Source of the DNA: Kyrpidia spormannii
GTDB taxonomy: Bacteria > Bacillota > Bacilli > Kyrpidiales > Kyrpidiaceae
Direction of reading: 5' to 3'
DNA length: 64,000 nt
Assembly (NCBI RefSeq): GCF_002804065.1
Contig: NZ_CP024955.1
Location: 2,914,001 to 2,978,000, forward strand
Made by a program: the position numbers and the translations under genes. Under the pieces are notes generated by a model. That model did no database searches, had not been told where the DNA came from, and was given only the letters and a program-made list of their open reading frames with translations. This document shows, in pieces, positions 18,090 through 27,430 of this stretch (position 1 is the first letter of the stretch; the number at the start of each line of letters is the position of its first letter).

Positions 18090-19235
18090 ATGGACACAGG
18101 TCAATGGAAACGAGTCACGGCGGTTTTGTCCTTTGCTGTGTTGTTCACAACTCCTGTCGCTTCTGCCGCAGGGTACGGAAAGGCAAATTTCGAACGCCAT
18201 GGTTCGCAAACGATTATGCCGCTCCAAGGGGGAAGCGGATCGGGTGTTGGCCAGTCTAGCGGATTGTCAGCGCTCTCTTCGGGGTCCGATGATGCAACTG
18301 CGGATGCCAACAAAACCCTCAGCAGTTCCCAAACGATGAACTCTAAAGAACAGAAAGACAATCCCGACAACGGGGAACAGGACTCCAACGATGAAGGCAA
18401 CGCGGGAGACGGCGAGCATGGTGATGGAAAGCACCATGATGGTGAACATCATGGCGATTTTAACAACAGAACCTCATCCGACACCCTCACCATCTCGGTT
18501 CCAGACTCGAATGGGACATCTCAGCCGCCTGGGATCCAGCAGGCCATCCAAATCATTAAGGCCAATCTTCAGAAGCACGAAGGAAAACCGGGCAAATCGT
18601 CAGAAGCCCAGCAGGATGTACTCGCCAACCTGGAAAACTGGGCAAAACAGCAGGGGGCGAAGACCGACGAGGAAGCCGACCGCGAGGTGGAGAACACCCT
18701 GGAGCAGGCAGCCGCTTCCGGTCAAGCCGATGAACAGGTCCTCAAAACCCTCGCCGCGGTAAAGAAGAAGTTACAGGATATTCAGGGAGCAGCCCAGGCT
18801 CTGGAACAGGCGTTGAAGCACAATCCGGCCGATACCACCGTCTTGCCGCAACTTCGAGAGATGTATAACGCCCTTGGCAAAACAGGGACCCAAGTCTTTG
18901 TGGACGGTTTACAACCCAGTTTTGACGTCCCTCCCGTTGTCCAGGACGGCCGCACCCTTGTGCCGATCCGGCAGATCGCTGAAGCCCTCGGGGCAACGGT
19001 GAACTGGAATCAGGGTACGGTGACCATCCGGCGTGAAAAACAGACCGTCACCTTGCGAATCGGCGACCCGTCGGCTTCGGTGAACGGACAGAACATCACC
19101 CTTGACGTACCGCCGGAGCTGTCCGGGGGGCGGACTTTGGTGCCATTGCGTTTTGTCGGTGAGGCTTTCGGAATGGCAGTAGATTATCAGGACGGGATCG
19201 TGTCAGTCCACCCGCCTACCGGACAGAACGGATAA
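18090..19235 (+). CDS. Secreted copper-amine-oxidase-like stalk domain protein
   Basis: This 381-residue protein has an N-terminal signal peptide (hydrophobic TAVLSFAVLFTTPVASA). An Asp/Glu/Asn-rich spacer follows, with a histidine-rich stretch at about residues 100-125 containing DGEHGDGKHHDGEHHGD. Next is a helical middle region rich in Ala, Gln and Lys, and the C-terminus has two stalk-domain repeats (about 269-375) with DGRTLVPIRQIAEALGA and GGRTLVPLRFVGEAFGM. Stalk domains are known from exported Firmicute proteins and are thought to sit at the cell surface. AGAAGGAGGACGG precedes the ATG. The His-rich part may bind metal; that is inference. No enzyme domain is seen. Confidence 0.85.
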   Translation: MDTGQWKRVTAVLSFAVLFTTPVASAAGYGKANFERHGSQTIMPLQGGSGSGVGQSSGLSALSSGSDDATADANKTLSSSQTMNSKEQKDNPDNGEQDSNDEGNAGDGEHGDGKHHDGEHHGDFNNRTSSDTLTISVPDSNGTSQPPGIQQAIQIIKANLQKHEGKPGKSSEAQQDVLANLENWAKQQGAKTDEEADREVENTLEQAAASGQADEQVLKTLAAVKKKLQDIQGAAQALEQALKHNPADTTVLPQLREMYNALGKTGTQVFVDGLQPSFDVPPVVQDGRTLVPIRQIAEALGATVNWNQGTVTIRREKQTVTLRIGDPSASVNGQNITLDVPPELSGGRTLVPLRFVGEAFGMAVDYQDGIVSVHPPTGQNG

Positions 19236-19236
19236 G

Positions 19237-19275
19237 CAAGTGATTCCAGGGACCTTATCATGACGGAATCGCTTG
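19237..19275 (+). terminator. Hairpin after the stalk protein gene
   Basis: CAAGTGATTCC at 19237 pairs with GGAATCGCTTG ending at 19275 (eleven pairs with one G-U). The loop is 17 bases and there is no strong T-run, so terminator function is uncertain. Confidence 0.35.
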
Positions 19276-19322
19276 TTCGCGGTTTACCCTTTCATGGTTT
19301 TTGAACTTGGCAAGGAGGCGCA

Positions 19323-20318
19323 GTGGTGAGGCTGATTAAGGTATCTGATTACAATCATCACAACATGCAATTGGCAAAGCCTGTTTACGACAGAAAAGGA
19401 CGGATCCTGCTTGGAGCCGGCAATACTATTCATCCAAAATATTTGGAAAAACTGAAGGAAATGGGAATCTCCCATTTCCTTGTCGAAGATGCCGAATCCA
19501 ATGGAATCACGCTTGAAGAGATGCTGGATATGCCTACATGGATGGATGCCATACTTGGACTGCAGAACGTCTACAACCAGGTCGCAGCAAGAAAGCCGCT
19601 TCCGCTCGTTTCGGTCCAAAAAACCATCGGCCAGTTAATTTCGGAGGTCAAACGGCGCAAAACCGTTTTACTGGTACCATCCACATCGATAGCCAGTGAA
19701 CTTCGTCCTTATGCTCATGCTGTAAATGTTGCCCTGCTTTCACTGCAGGTTGGTAAAGCAATGAACTATAACGATTTGCAATTGCGTGATCTGGCGCTGG
19801 GGGCTTACCTGCATGATATCGGTAAAGCCATCACACCGGAGAAAACGAAACACCCGGAAGCGGGGTTCAATATTCTGCGCAGCATCCATGATTTGAGTTT
19901 ATGGTCCGCGCATGTTTCATTTCAACACCATGAAACGTTGGATGGACAGGGATATCCCCGCGGACTGAAAGGAACTGCCATTCATGAATATGCTCAAATC
20001 TGCGGAGCGGCTAACATGTATGAGAATCTCATATCTCTTCGAGAAACTCCTCCGCATGAAGCGTTGGAAGCGCTAATGGCCTTATCCGGGACAAAATATC
20101 TGGAATCAGTCGTCAAAGCGTTCGTCGATAGGATCCCATCCTATCCTCCAGGTACAATGGTTCAACTGAACAATGGTGAACCGGGAATCGTCATCCGGAT
20201 TGATACCCACATGCAGCGTCCGGTCGTGCGAATCCTTGCATCCGGGCAGGAGATCTCTCTGGCAGACAACCCTTCTATCATGATTACAGAATTGGCACGG
20301 GATAGCCTACGGCTCTAG
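19323..20318 (+). CDS. HD-GYP-type c-di-GMP phosphodiesterase
   Basis: This 331-residue protein has a variable N-terminal region (about 1-130) and a C-terminal HD-GYP domain. The domain shows YLHDIGK near residue 162, and QHHETLDGQGYPRGLKG near residue 200, which carries both the metal-binding histidines and the GYP motif. Such domains hydrolyse cyclic di-GMP. Downstream of the domain is a 50-residue extension (PGTMVQLNNGEPGIVIRID) seen in many Firmicute members. It starts with GTG after AAGGAGGCG. The next genes are an EAL protein and a chemoreceptor, so this is a local c-di-GMP and motility signalling cluster. Confidence 0.88.
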   Translation: MVRLIKVSDYNHHNMQLAKPVYDRKGRILLGAGNTIHPKYLEKLKEMGISHFLVEDAESNGITLEEMLDMPTWMDAILGLQNVYNQVAARKPLPLVSVQKTIGQLISEVKRRKTVLLVPSTSIASELRPYAHAVNVALLSLQVGKAMNYNDLQLRDLALGAYLHDIGKAITPEKTKHPEAGFNILRSIHDLSLWSAHVSFQHHETLDGQGYPRGLKGTAIHEYAQICGAANMYENLISLRETPPHEALEALMALSGTKYLESVVKAFVDRIPSYPPGTMVQLNNGEPGIVIRIDTHMQRPVVRILASGQEISLADNPSIMITELARDSLRL

Positions 20319-20443
20319 AAAGACAAGGTGGAAAAAGACCGCGATATGGCAGAACGGCTACATTTGGGTTTCGGCGTGGGACACAAAAACGGATCAGAGA
20401 ACTCCCGAGAGAGATATTTCTGGTTATAGAAAGGGGAACGGTG

Positions 20444-21276
20444 ATGATTTACACAGACGTTTCAACCGGTGGCAATAAATTCCTCCCCTCTCGGGGGAGG
20501 GGGGGTACAATTATCCTCTAGATAAAAAAATTACCAACCCCTTTGGGTTTAGAGAGTTTTTTAACCAATACAAACTCCACTCAGAATTTCAACCCGTTGT
20601 TTACCTCTCGACGGGAGAGATCTACGGTGTTGAAGCTTTAACATGTCCATCTCTCAACGGCAAACCACTCGACCCGCAGCAGTGGTTTCGTTCAGCGTGG
20701 GAGCGGGGACTATCGGCGGACGCCGATTTGAAAGCTCTAGAAACCGCTCTTTCCACTCTCCACAATGCCCCCTCAAAGATCAAGATAAGCAACATTTTCG
20801 TGAATGTAATGGCGTCAAGTTTGAATGATTCGCGTTTTATAACCGAACTGTGCAATCAGCTACATAAACATGGGATAAAATCCGACGAACTTATTATTGA
20901 GATTGTAGAATATGTCGAGTTTAACCCGGGTGAAATAAAGGAAATGGTCAAGCAGTTGCGCTCCCTTGGAATACGTGTTGCAATTGACGACTGTAAAACC
21001 TTGGATAAGACGAGGAAGACTTTGGTTGAGCTCGAACCGGACTTTGTAAAGATGGATAAATCGATCATTGGCCATATTCATGATTCATATTTCAAGCAGA
21101 CTACCCTTGTTCGTGTGGTTGAATTCGTAAAAGGGTACGGAAAGATCATTGCCGAAGGGGTTGAACGGGCAGAAGAACGCGAAGTCATCCATAAGTGTGG
21201 GGTAGAAATGGGGCAGGGGTATCTCTGGGCTCCTCCTCTCAGCATAGAAGAATTGGCACCGATGCTTCAAGTTTAG
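20444..21276 (+). pseudogene. EAL-domain c-di-GMP phosphodiesterase, frameshifted at a G-tract
   Basis: An ATG at 20444 after AAAGGGGAACG opens a short frame (MIYTDVSTGGNKFLPSRG). It continues into an EAL domain only after a -1 shift at the G5-A-G7 tract (20493-20505). The EAL part runs in frame from 20479: EFQPVVYLSTGEIYGVEAL with the EAL residues, NIFVNVMAS, IRVAIDDCKT, DFVKMDKSIIG, EGVERAEE and [10 protein letters not shown]. The metal-binding and catalytic residues therefore appear complete. Either the gene is broken, or it is switched by slippage in the G-run, or one base is missing from the assembly. No normal start codon lies between 20479 and 20725 in the EAL frame. Confidence 0.7.
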
Positions 21277-21371
21277 GCCTCGGTTTGATACCTGCCGCGT
21301 CGCGACGAGAGTTCCAGCGTGTGGTTTGTTTCATAACACCATGCCCGATGCCATCACAGGAGGTACAAACG

Positions 21372-23090
21372 ATGTTCTTATCCAGTTTCCGAACAAAACT
21401 TGCGATTATCCTTATTTTGTGCATGATCATTCCAACCACCACGTCGGGATTCATCGCATATGTTGCCACCCAGAGGGCCCTCTCAAACGAAGGGATGAAC
21501 GAACTTGAACAAGCCACCGTTGGGGCGGTCAACTTGGCGGCCTCCTTGCAAAAATTCGTGGATGCCGGGGTCATGACCAAAGAGCAGGCTCAGGAACAAC
21601 TCCGAACATTGCTGTTGGGACCGAAACAACCGGATGGCAGCAGAGATTTGAGCCAAGCCCGCGTCCGGGTCGCGAAAACCGGGTATGTATCGGCCATTGA
21701 CTCCCAGGGCAACGCGGTGATGCACCCGAAGGTGGAGGGGACCAACATCCGGGATGCCCAGGGAGGGCTAGGCAAACGGGTGGCCGAAATGAAGAACGGA
21801 GAACTCGAGTATCTGTGGCAGAATCCGGGGGAATCCCAGGCTTATCCGAAGATCGCGTATGTGCAATACTTTGCCCCTTGGGATTGGATTTTTATGACCA
21901 CAGCCTACAAAGACGAGTTTCAGGCCGCCGCAAATAACATCAAGCGCGTGATCGGCCTCATCGTCGGTGTCGATCTTGCCGCGGCGCTGTTGCTGGCATG
22001 GATCTTAAGCAGAAGTTGGATGACACTAATACAAGGGGCCAGCGATGCCGTCGGGCGGCTCGGTCGCGGTGATTTAACGGTACGGCTGAATTTTGAGAAG
22101 AGAAAAGACGAGTTTGGACAGTTGGCCAGACACTTCAATCATGCTGTGAATGGCCTTACGGAATTGATCCAAGAAGTTCGCGGCAATGCGAATCTGGTTG
22201 CATCCGCTTCCCAACAGCTCACGGCGAGTGCTGAAGAAACCGGCAAATCCGCAGAACAAATCGCCTCGGCGGCCCAGACCGTGGCGGAAGAAGCGCAAAA
22301 ACAGTTCATGGAGACCGAAAACCTCGTACGTGTCGCAGAACAAGTATCCGAGGACATTAGAAACGCCGAAGAAGCCGTTAATCAGGTATTCTCCCTGGCC
22401 ACGGAAGCCGCCGCCTACGCCGAGGACGGCGGTGGAACGGTGGATGAAGCAGTTCGCAGCATAGCCCAGGTGGAGGGCAAAATGAATTATCTTACCGAGG
22501 CCATGGACCAACTCAACAACCGTTTGCAGGAAATTGTCCGCATCGTCGAAATCATTGAAGGGATTTCTAAACAGACTAACCTGCTGGCGCTCAATGCCGC
22601 CGTGGAAGCGGCCAGGGCCGGGGAGCAGGGCCGGGGATTCGCCGTAGTGGCTGAATCGGTCCGAAAATTGGCCGAGGAATCGGCAGCATCAGCGAAAGAA
22701 ATCGGCCAGCTCACCGAGGCGATCCGTCAAGATACGAATGGCCTGGCCGTTGCTGTCGAGGGGGCTGTCCTGGAGGTGAAGCATGGTGTCGAGACCGTGG
22801 AAGCGGCGGGGCGAACCTTTTCAGGGATCGCCGACAATGCTCGGCAAGCTGCTCGGCACATGGAGAAGGCTGGCGAACAGGTCAAGCAGGTTGTCGGTGC
22901 AGTCAGTCGTATTGTTCAGGAGATCGACGATATTCGTTCCTTTGCCCGGCAGACGGCCAGCGGAACCCAAACGGTGTCTGCAGCAACGGAAGAACAATTG
23001 GCTGTGGCCGAGCAAGTCTCGGCATCCGCCATCTCGTTGTCTGACACAGCTTCCGCCCTGCAAAACTTGACATTGCGGTTTGAAGTATAA
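21372..23090 (+). CDS. Methyl-accepting chemotaxis protein with extracellular Cache domain
   Basis: This 572-residue chemoreceptor has an N-terminal transmembrane helix ([19 protein letters not shown]), a single-Cache-like periplasm-facing domain (about 35-195, with [18 protein letters not shown]), a second helix, a HAMP linker ([20 protein letters not shown]) and a cytoplasmic signalling domain. The hairpin tip reads [20 protein letters not shown]. It would report a small ligand to CheA/CheW. ACAGGAGGTAC precedes the ATG. A good intrinsic terminator follows at 23115. No che genes are in the window. Confidence 0.93.
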   Translation: MFLSSFRTKLAIILILCMIIPTTTSGFIAYVATQRALSNEGMNELEQATVGAVNLAASLQKFVDAGVMTKEQAQEQLRTLLLGPKQPDGSRDLSQARVRVAKTGYVSAIDSQGNAVMHPKVEGTNIRDAQGGLGKRVAEMKNGELEYLWQNPGESQAYPKIAYVQYFAPWDWIFMTTAYKDEFQAAANNIKRVIGLIVGVDLAAALLLAWILSRSWMTLIQGASDAVGRLGRGDLTVRLNFEKRKDEFGQLARHFNHAVNGLTELIQEVRGNANLVASASQQLTASAEETGKSAEQIASAAQTVAEEAQKQFMETENLVRVAEQVSEDIRNAEEAVNQVFSLATEAAAYAEDGGGTVDEAVRSIAQVEGKMNYLTEAMDQLNNRLQEIVRIVEIIEGISKQTNLLALNAAVEAARAGEQGRGFAVVAESVRKLAEESAASAKEIGQLTEAIRQDTNGLAVAVEGAVLEVKHGVETVEAAGRTFSGIADNARQAARHMEKAGEQVKQVVGAVSRIVQEIDDIRSFARQTASGTQTVSAATEEQLAVAEQVSASAISLSDTASALQNLTLRFEV

Positions 23091-23114
23091 AGCCGAATCC
23101 GAAAACATGTCTAC

Positions 23115-23144
23115 GGGAGGCCCCTTTTGGGATCTCCCATTTTT
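23115..23144 (+). terminator. Intrinsic terminator of the Cache chemoreceptor gene
   Basis: GGGAGGCCCC, a TTTT loop and GGGATCTCCC form a ten-position stem with one mismatch and one wobble, followed by ATTTTT. It lies 25 bases after the stop codon. Confidence 0.75.
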
Positions 23145-23276
23145 ACTCTAAACCGCAGTAAGGGAACCGGGAATTGAGGGCAATCCGGTCACCCGTTTCC
23201 AGCACCCGATCGCCTCGCACCACGAAAAGACAGAAGGTGATCGGCAACAGGCGGGTGTATGTACCCAACGAGGAAT

Positions 23277-23305
23277 AAAAAAGCCCCCTTGGCAACCCAA
23301 GGAGG
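23277..23305 (-). terminator. Intrinsic terminator of the minus-strand chemoreceptor gene
   Basis: CCCCCTTGG (23284-23292) pairs with CCAAGGAGG (23297-23305) with one mismatch. Six A residues on its left become a T-run on the minus strand. It lies about 165 bases beyond the stop of the convergent chemoreceptor gene. Confidence 0.6.
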
Positions 23306-23468
23306 AGGAGTCAAAAAGAAACGACTGCCAAGCGAAGTATCCCTTCACTATAAACACCATTGTTAACTAACCGCCATTTGGCGTTGCATTTTTGTTATTT
23401 TCTTTTAAAATCTGAATATGTTTTATGGCCTGCACTGACAAGTGTTCATTTGTTCCGCTTCAACTTTC

Positions 23469-25175
23469 TCACAGCTTGAACTTTAAAACCGCTTGTTGCA
23501 GTTGCTGTCCAAGGCTGGCCAGGAATTCAGCGGAGGATGCCAACTGTTCAATGGAAGCCGATTGCTCCTCGGCGCCGGCAGCCACACTTTGGCTGGCTTC
23601 GGACACATGCTGTGCGATTTCACCGATAGTTGTAGTGGCATTGACCATCTCTTGACTCCCCTTGGCCAGTTCTTCTGTGGAACGGGAAACTTCCTGGATC
23701 TGACGGGAGACGCTGTTTACGTCCTCCTCGATTTGTTGGAAAGCCTTTGCACCTTCCACGATCACCCGCCAACCGTTTTCCACCAATTGGGTGTTGCTTT
23801 CTATAACTTCCACCGCCTTCGCAGTATCTTCCTGGACTTGACGGATGAGGTCCGCGATTTCCCGGGCCGCTTGCCCGGACTGCTCAGCGAGCTTGCGCAC
23901 TTCATCGGCCACCACGGTGAAACCTCGGCCTTGCTCCCCAGCTCGTGCGGCCTCAATGGCAGCGTTCAAAGCCAAGAGATTCGTCTGGTTGGCGATGCTG
24001 CTGATAAGGTCCACGATCTGGCCGATGGCTTGGGACCGATTCCCCAACTCGTTAATAATCTCAGATATCTCCTTGCTTGAGGTATTGATTTTGTCCATTT
24101 CGGCCCCAGCCCGACTCATGGCCTGGTTGCCATCCTGGGCTCGCTGACTGGTAACTTGGGCTGCACTTGCCACCTGTTGGGTGATTGCGGCGATCTGCTG
24201 TATAGCTGCGGAAAATTCTTCGATCGAGGCCATGGTATCTTGCACCTTCTCGCTTTGCAAACCTGCTCCGGCAGCCAGTTCCTGCGCCGCCTGGCTGACT
24301 TCAGTGACGGCTTGGCTGCTTTGCTCGGTGCCGGCGCTCATCTCTTCCGAGGCAGACGCGACAGTTTCAGCGGCGTCGGTGATTTGCCGAAGCAGCGACT
24401 TCAGGTTACCGGCCATCTGGTTGAAAGAGCCTGTAAGTTGGCCAATTTCGTCCCGCGTGTTGACTGTAACGGTCTCCCCGCTCAGGTCACCCTCCGCCAC
24501 TTTTTCCGCCGCTGCGGTAACCACGGCCAAGGGCTTGGTGATTATACGGGATACGAGCAGGTTCAGCCCCAGGCTGAGACCAACCCCAACCACGATCACG
24601 ACGACGAAGGTTACTTGCACTCTGTGATACATGGCGTCGGCTTCTTTTTTTATGTCGTCCGCCATCTGGGCGTTGAGTTGCACCAGTTCCCCAATCACAT
24701 TGTTGACTGCCGTACGCCTGGGAGTGACCTGCTGGTGAAGCACCTGCACGGCCAAGTCGGAACTCTGGGCGGCTACAAGCTGGTTGACGGCCTGCATGTA
24801 GTCACCATAGGCTTGGCGGAGGCGATTGATGATGTCGCGCTCCTGCGGCCGCACAATGGTGGGCAGGTATGCCTCGATAGCCTTTGCAAAATCTGCATCG
24901 TACTTCTGGATGTCCTGACGCACTGAGCTTTGGCCGGCGGCGTCCGCCAGGACGTAATCAGCACAGGCCACCGCTATGCGTCTGACAGCCCGTTCCGCGT
25001 CCCCGGCTTTTTGGATGCCTAAGACATTATCGCTGTAAATCGTTTGCACTTGTGCGTCGATCTGCGCCAGGCTAATAACCCCCATGATACCCATTGCGAG
25101 CAGGGCTACCAGACTGGCAAGAGCTGACAGAAACAGTTTTGTCGAAACCCTAAAATGATTAAATAATCTGAACAA
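23469..25175 (-). CDS. Methyl-accepting chemotaxis protein with four-helix-bundle sensor
   Basis: This chemoreceptor of about 568 residues has the 4HB-type N-terminal sensor between two membrane helices ([22 protein letters not shown] and the one near [20 protein letters not shown]). A HAMP domain and a full signalling domain follow; its tip reads [20 protein letters not shown]. The open frame begins with ATG at 25202, but AAGGAGGAT at 25183-25192 lies inside that extension and fits a TTG start at 25175, which I prefer. It is convergent with the Cache receptor. The ligand cannot be told from sequence. Confidence 0.92.
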   Translation of the reverse strand: MFRLFNHFRVSTKLFLSALASLVALLAMGIMGVISLAQIDAQVQTIYSDNVLGIQKAGDAERAVRRIAVACADYVLADAAGQSSVRQDIQKYDADFAKAIEAYLPTIVRPQERDIINRLRQAYGDYMQAVNQLVAAQSSDLAVQVLHQQVTPRRTAVNNVIGELVQLNAQMADDIKKEADAMYHRVQVTFVVVIVVGVGLSLGLNLLVSRIITKPLAVVTAAAEKVAEGDLSGETVTVNTRDEIGQLTGSFNQMAGNLKSLLRQITDAAETVASASEEMSAGTEQSSQAVTEVSQAAQELAAGAGLQSEKVQDTMASIEEFSAAIQQIAAITQQVASAAQVTSQRAQDGNQAMSRAGAEMDKINTSSKEISEIINELGNRSQAIGQIVDLISSIANQTNLLALNAAIEAARAGEQGRGFTVVADEVRKLAEQSGQAAREIADLIRQVQEDTAKAVEVIESNTQLVENGWRVIVEGAKAFQQIEEDVNSVSRQIQEVSRSTEELAKGSQEMVNATTTIGEIAQHVSEASQSVAAGAEEQSASIEQLASSAEFLASLGQQLQQAVLKFKL

Positions 25176-25319
25176 TATCCGATCCTCCTTCTTTGACCTC
25201 ATCCAAGATTGTTTCCGGGTTTGTTCCCAAGTAATTATGTTTAGTGGTCAAAGGAGGAGACCTGGGCATCAAGATGAAAACGCGTTGATTTCTATTAAAT
25301 GGTATTTTTGGTTGATTTA

Positions 25320-25341
25320 CCCCCCCCCCCCCCCCCCCCCC
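25320..25341 (+). repeat. Homopolymer tract of 22 cytosines
   Basis: Twenty-two C residues occur in a row between the minus-strand chemoreceptor promoter region and the small ORF at 25535. No gene reading depends on its length as far as I can see. Such tracts are length-unstable, so the number in the assembly may not be exact. Confidence 0.95.
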
Positions 25342-25534
25342 AATTTACATTTATTTACAATCTTTTGCCCCCGTGCATTGGCAAGACTGGTAAAAAACCT
25401 CAGGGAAGAAGGAAGGGGTGTTTCAGTGTATACATGGCATAGCACGCCTAAAACTGTTATAGACAGCTCATAAAGCCCGTGCCTCCATAGCCAATGGAAT
25501 AATTGATTCCGAAGGTTATTCTTTCGGGGAGCTC

Positions 25535-25738
25535 TCAATGGGAGACCTCCTTTGCTAGCTTTCTCCTTCTTTTCTTCGGCACCAAAACTGCGATTTCCTG
25601 TACACGACTTTTGCACCGGCCGGCTTTGTGGATTGCGGCGATGCTCGTGATTAACGGGTGAAACCGCTGCACCAGTTCCACGAAGATGTCCGGGTCCGCT
25701 TTGGCCCGGCAAGCAAGTGCCGTAATGCCTTCGTCCAT
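25535..25738 (-). CDS. Small sigma-factor-like N-terminal domain protein
   Basis: This 67-residue protein has the pattern LACRAKADPDIFVELVQRFHPLI, which resembles the first helices of sigma-70-type region 2 or the RsoA-like helper proteins of Firmicutes. It ends in a basic tail (VPKKRRRKLAKEV). It lacks the DNA-recognition region, so by itself it is not a sigma factor. The ribosome-binding site is poor. It lies between the poly-C tract and IS21 debris and may be a leftover. The identification is tentative. Confidence 0.4.
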   Translation of the reverse strand: MDEGITALACRAKADPDIFVELVQRFHPLITSIAAIHKAGRCKSRVQEIAVLVPKKRRRKLAKEVSH

Positions 25739-25923
25739 ACACCAATCCCCCGCGCCTTATTGACGGGGAGGGGAGAAAAAAGACCGGACACCTTTTATCC
25801 AGCTCCGTCACCACATGCCAGGGAACACTCACGGTGTGAAGATCGGTGATAAAATCCCCAATAGAATCAGTTGAAAATTCCCCGATGCCATCACAAACTC
25901 CGTGGAGGAGAGAGGAATCATGA

Positions 25924-26058
25924 TTCAGAATTGCTGAAGAACTGGGGGCATCGCAAAACGATTCGGAAATGGCTTGAAAAGGGAAGGGCGGAAAAGTACA
26001 TAAGGACAGAACAACGACCGGCCAAGTTAGACCCGATCGCAACCAAGAAGCCCCTGTA
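25924..26058 (+). pseudogene. istA: IS21-family IstA N-terminal fragment
   Basis: Two frames together read IAEELG, then HRKTIRKWLEKGRAEKYI and EQRPAKLDP, the helix-turn-helix and linker of IstA transposases. A one-base shift in the GGGGG run separates the pieces and there is no downstream catalytic domain. It is a short relic. The remainder of 25203-26134 holds the poly-C tract and one doubtful small gene but no other recognisable coding sequence. Confidence 0.45.
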
Positions 26059-26079
26059 ATCCGGTTTTTGCGAAAGACC

Positions 26080-26115
26080 AAAGGGAAGGGCCTTCTTTTG
26101 GTTGCCCTTCCCTTT
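26080..26115. terminator. Hairpin downstream of hyuC
   Basis: AAAGGGAAGGGC (26080-26091) and GCCCTTCCCTTT (26104-26115) form a perfect twelve-pair stem 20 bases beyond the hyuC stop. The ends are A/T-rich, so it could act on either strand; the hyu operon on the minus strand is the likely user. Confidence 0.55.
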
Positions 26116-26134
26116 ACGCCACGGGAAGACAAAG

Positions 26135-27382
26135 TCAGGATTCAATGTATGATAGAACGGTTTCCAACAAAAGCCGGGTGCCCGTTGCCATGTCCTCCGG
26201 GCTCGCCCATTCTGCGGGGTGGTGGCTGATCCCGTTCCGACATCGAACAAAGATCATCCCGACATCGCATATGTCGGCCATCGCCATGGCATCGTGTCCT
26301 GCCCCGCTCACCATTTTTACAGGATCCAGATGCAATTTCCTGGCGGACTCCTCAATAACCCCGACGACTTCCGTCGAACACTGAACAGATTGGATATTGA
26401 GCCCTTCTTCAATTCTGTATTCCAACGACCGGTCTCGGCAAATGCGGTCAAGAGCGGATTTGACCCGCAATATCGTGTCGTCTCTTTGCCTTTGTTCAAT
26501 GTCGCGAATGTCCACTGTGAATTCAACCATGCCCGGGATCACATTGGAACTTCCTGGTTGTGCGTGAATCTTACCCACTGTCCCGACCGTGGTCGTCACT
26601 TGCCCGCTCTTGCACGCCCGTTCAACGGCAAGAATGACCTCCGCCGCTCCCATCATCGGATCCCGGCGTAGGTTCATCGGTACCGTACCGGCATGTCCGG
26701 CCTCACCAATGAGCGAGATCGTCAACCAGGCAACTCCGGCAATTCCCGTAACGATTCCGACGGGCTGATGAATCGATTCGAGGAATGGACCTTGTTCGAT
26801 ATGCATTTCCAAATAGACTTCAATGTCGCCCCGGTGACGGATGGAATCCGCCATTCTTCTCGGATCGACCCCGGCATTGCAGAGTGCTTCATAACGGCTG
26901 ATCCCGTCTCCATCGACTCTGTTCAAATCGCCGTCAGTGACCCTGCCGACCATTCCTCGGCTTCCGAACAGGCCGCTCTCAAATCGAGCCCCCTCCTCGT
27001 CACAAAAGGCAACAACCTCAATCGGAAGTTTGTGACTGATATTCGCATCATGGAGAACTTGAACAACTTCTATTCCGCCGATCACTCCCAGAGTGCCGTC
27101 AAAACGGCCGCCGTTCGGAACCGAATCAATATGCGAGCCGATCACAATAGCGGGGGCTTTCGGTTCTTCACCTTCTTTGCGCCCGATCAAATTGCCAAAA
27201 TGGTCGCGCCGAACCTCCATTCCCGCTTGCCTCATCCAGGAAGACACCAGATCTTGAGCCCGCAGGTCCTCCTGAGACAATGCCAGTCGGGTGACGCCTC
27301 CACTCCCGGTCCGACCAATTTGTCCTAGTTCGAATAAACGCGACTGTATCCGTGGTGCGCTGATCGACAGATTGCTGGGCAT
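26135..27382 (-). CDS. hyuC: Zn-dependent N-carbamoyl amino acid hydrolase / amidase
   Basis: This 415-residue M20-family amidohydrolase is of the HyuC/AllC/beta-ureidopropionase type. The dinuclear metal site is visible in IGSHIDSVPNGGRFDG (His and Asp) and CDEEGARFESGLFGSRG (catalytic Glu and metal Glu), with later EMHIEQGP and the C-terminal SGAGHDAMAMA. These enzymes split N-carbamoyl or related ureido amino acids to the amino acid, CO2 and ammonia. It is the last gene of an operon with an NCS1 permease and hyuA/hyuB, supporting use of hydantoin-like or lactam compounds. AAAGGAG precedes the ATG. Exact substrate unknown. Confidence 0.9.
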   Translation of the reverse strand: MPSNLSISAPRIQSRLFELGQIGRTGSGGVTRLALSQEDLRAQDLVSSWMRQAGMEVRRDHFGNLIGRKEGEEPKAPAIVIGSHIDSVPNGGRFDGTLGVIGGIEVVQVLHDANISHKLPIEVVAFCDEEGARFESGLFGSRGMVGRVTDGDLNRVDGDGISRYEALCNAGVDPRRMADSIRHRGDIEVYLEMHIEQGPFLESIHQPVGIVTGIAGVAWLTISLIGEAGHAGTVPMNLRRDPMMGAAEVILAVERACKSGQVTTTVGTVGKIHAQPGSSNVIPGMVEFTVDIRDIEQRQRDDTILRVKSALDRICRDRSLEYRIEEGLNIQSVQCSTEVVGVIEESARKLHLDPVKMVSGAGHDAMAMADICDVGMIFVRCRNGISHHPAEWASPEDMATGTRLLLETVLSYIES

Positions 27383-27430
27383 TCAGGTACTCCTTTCAAC
27401 TTGCGACAACTGTTGAACACGACCACCTAT

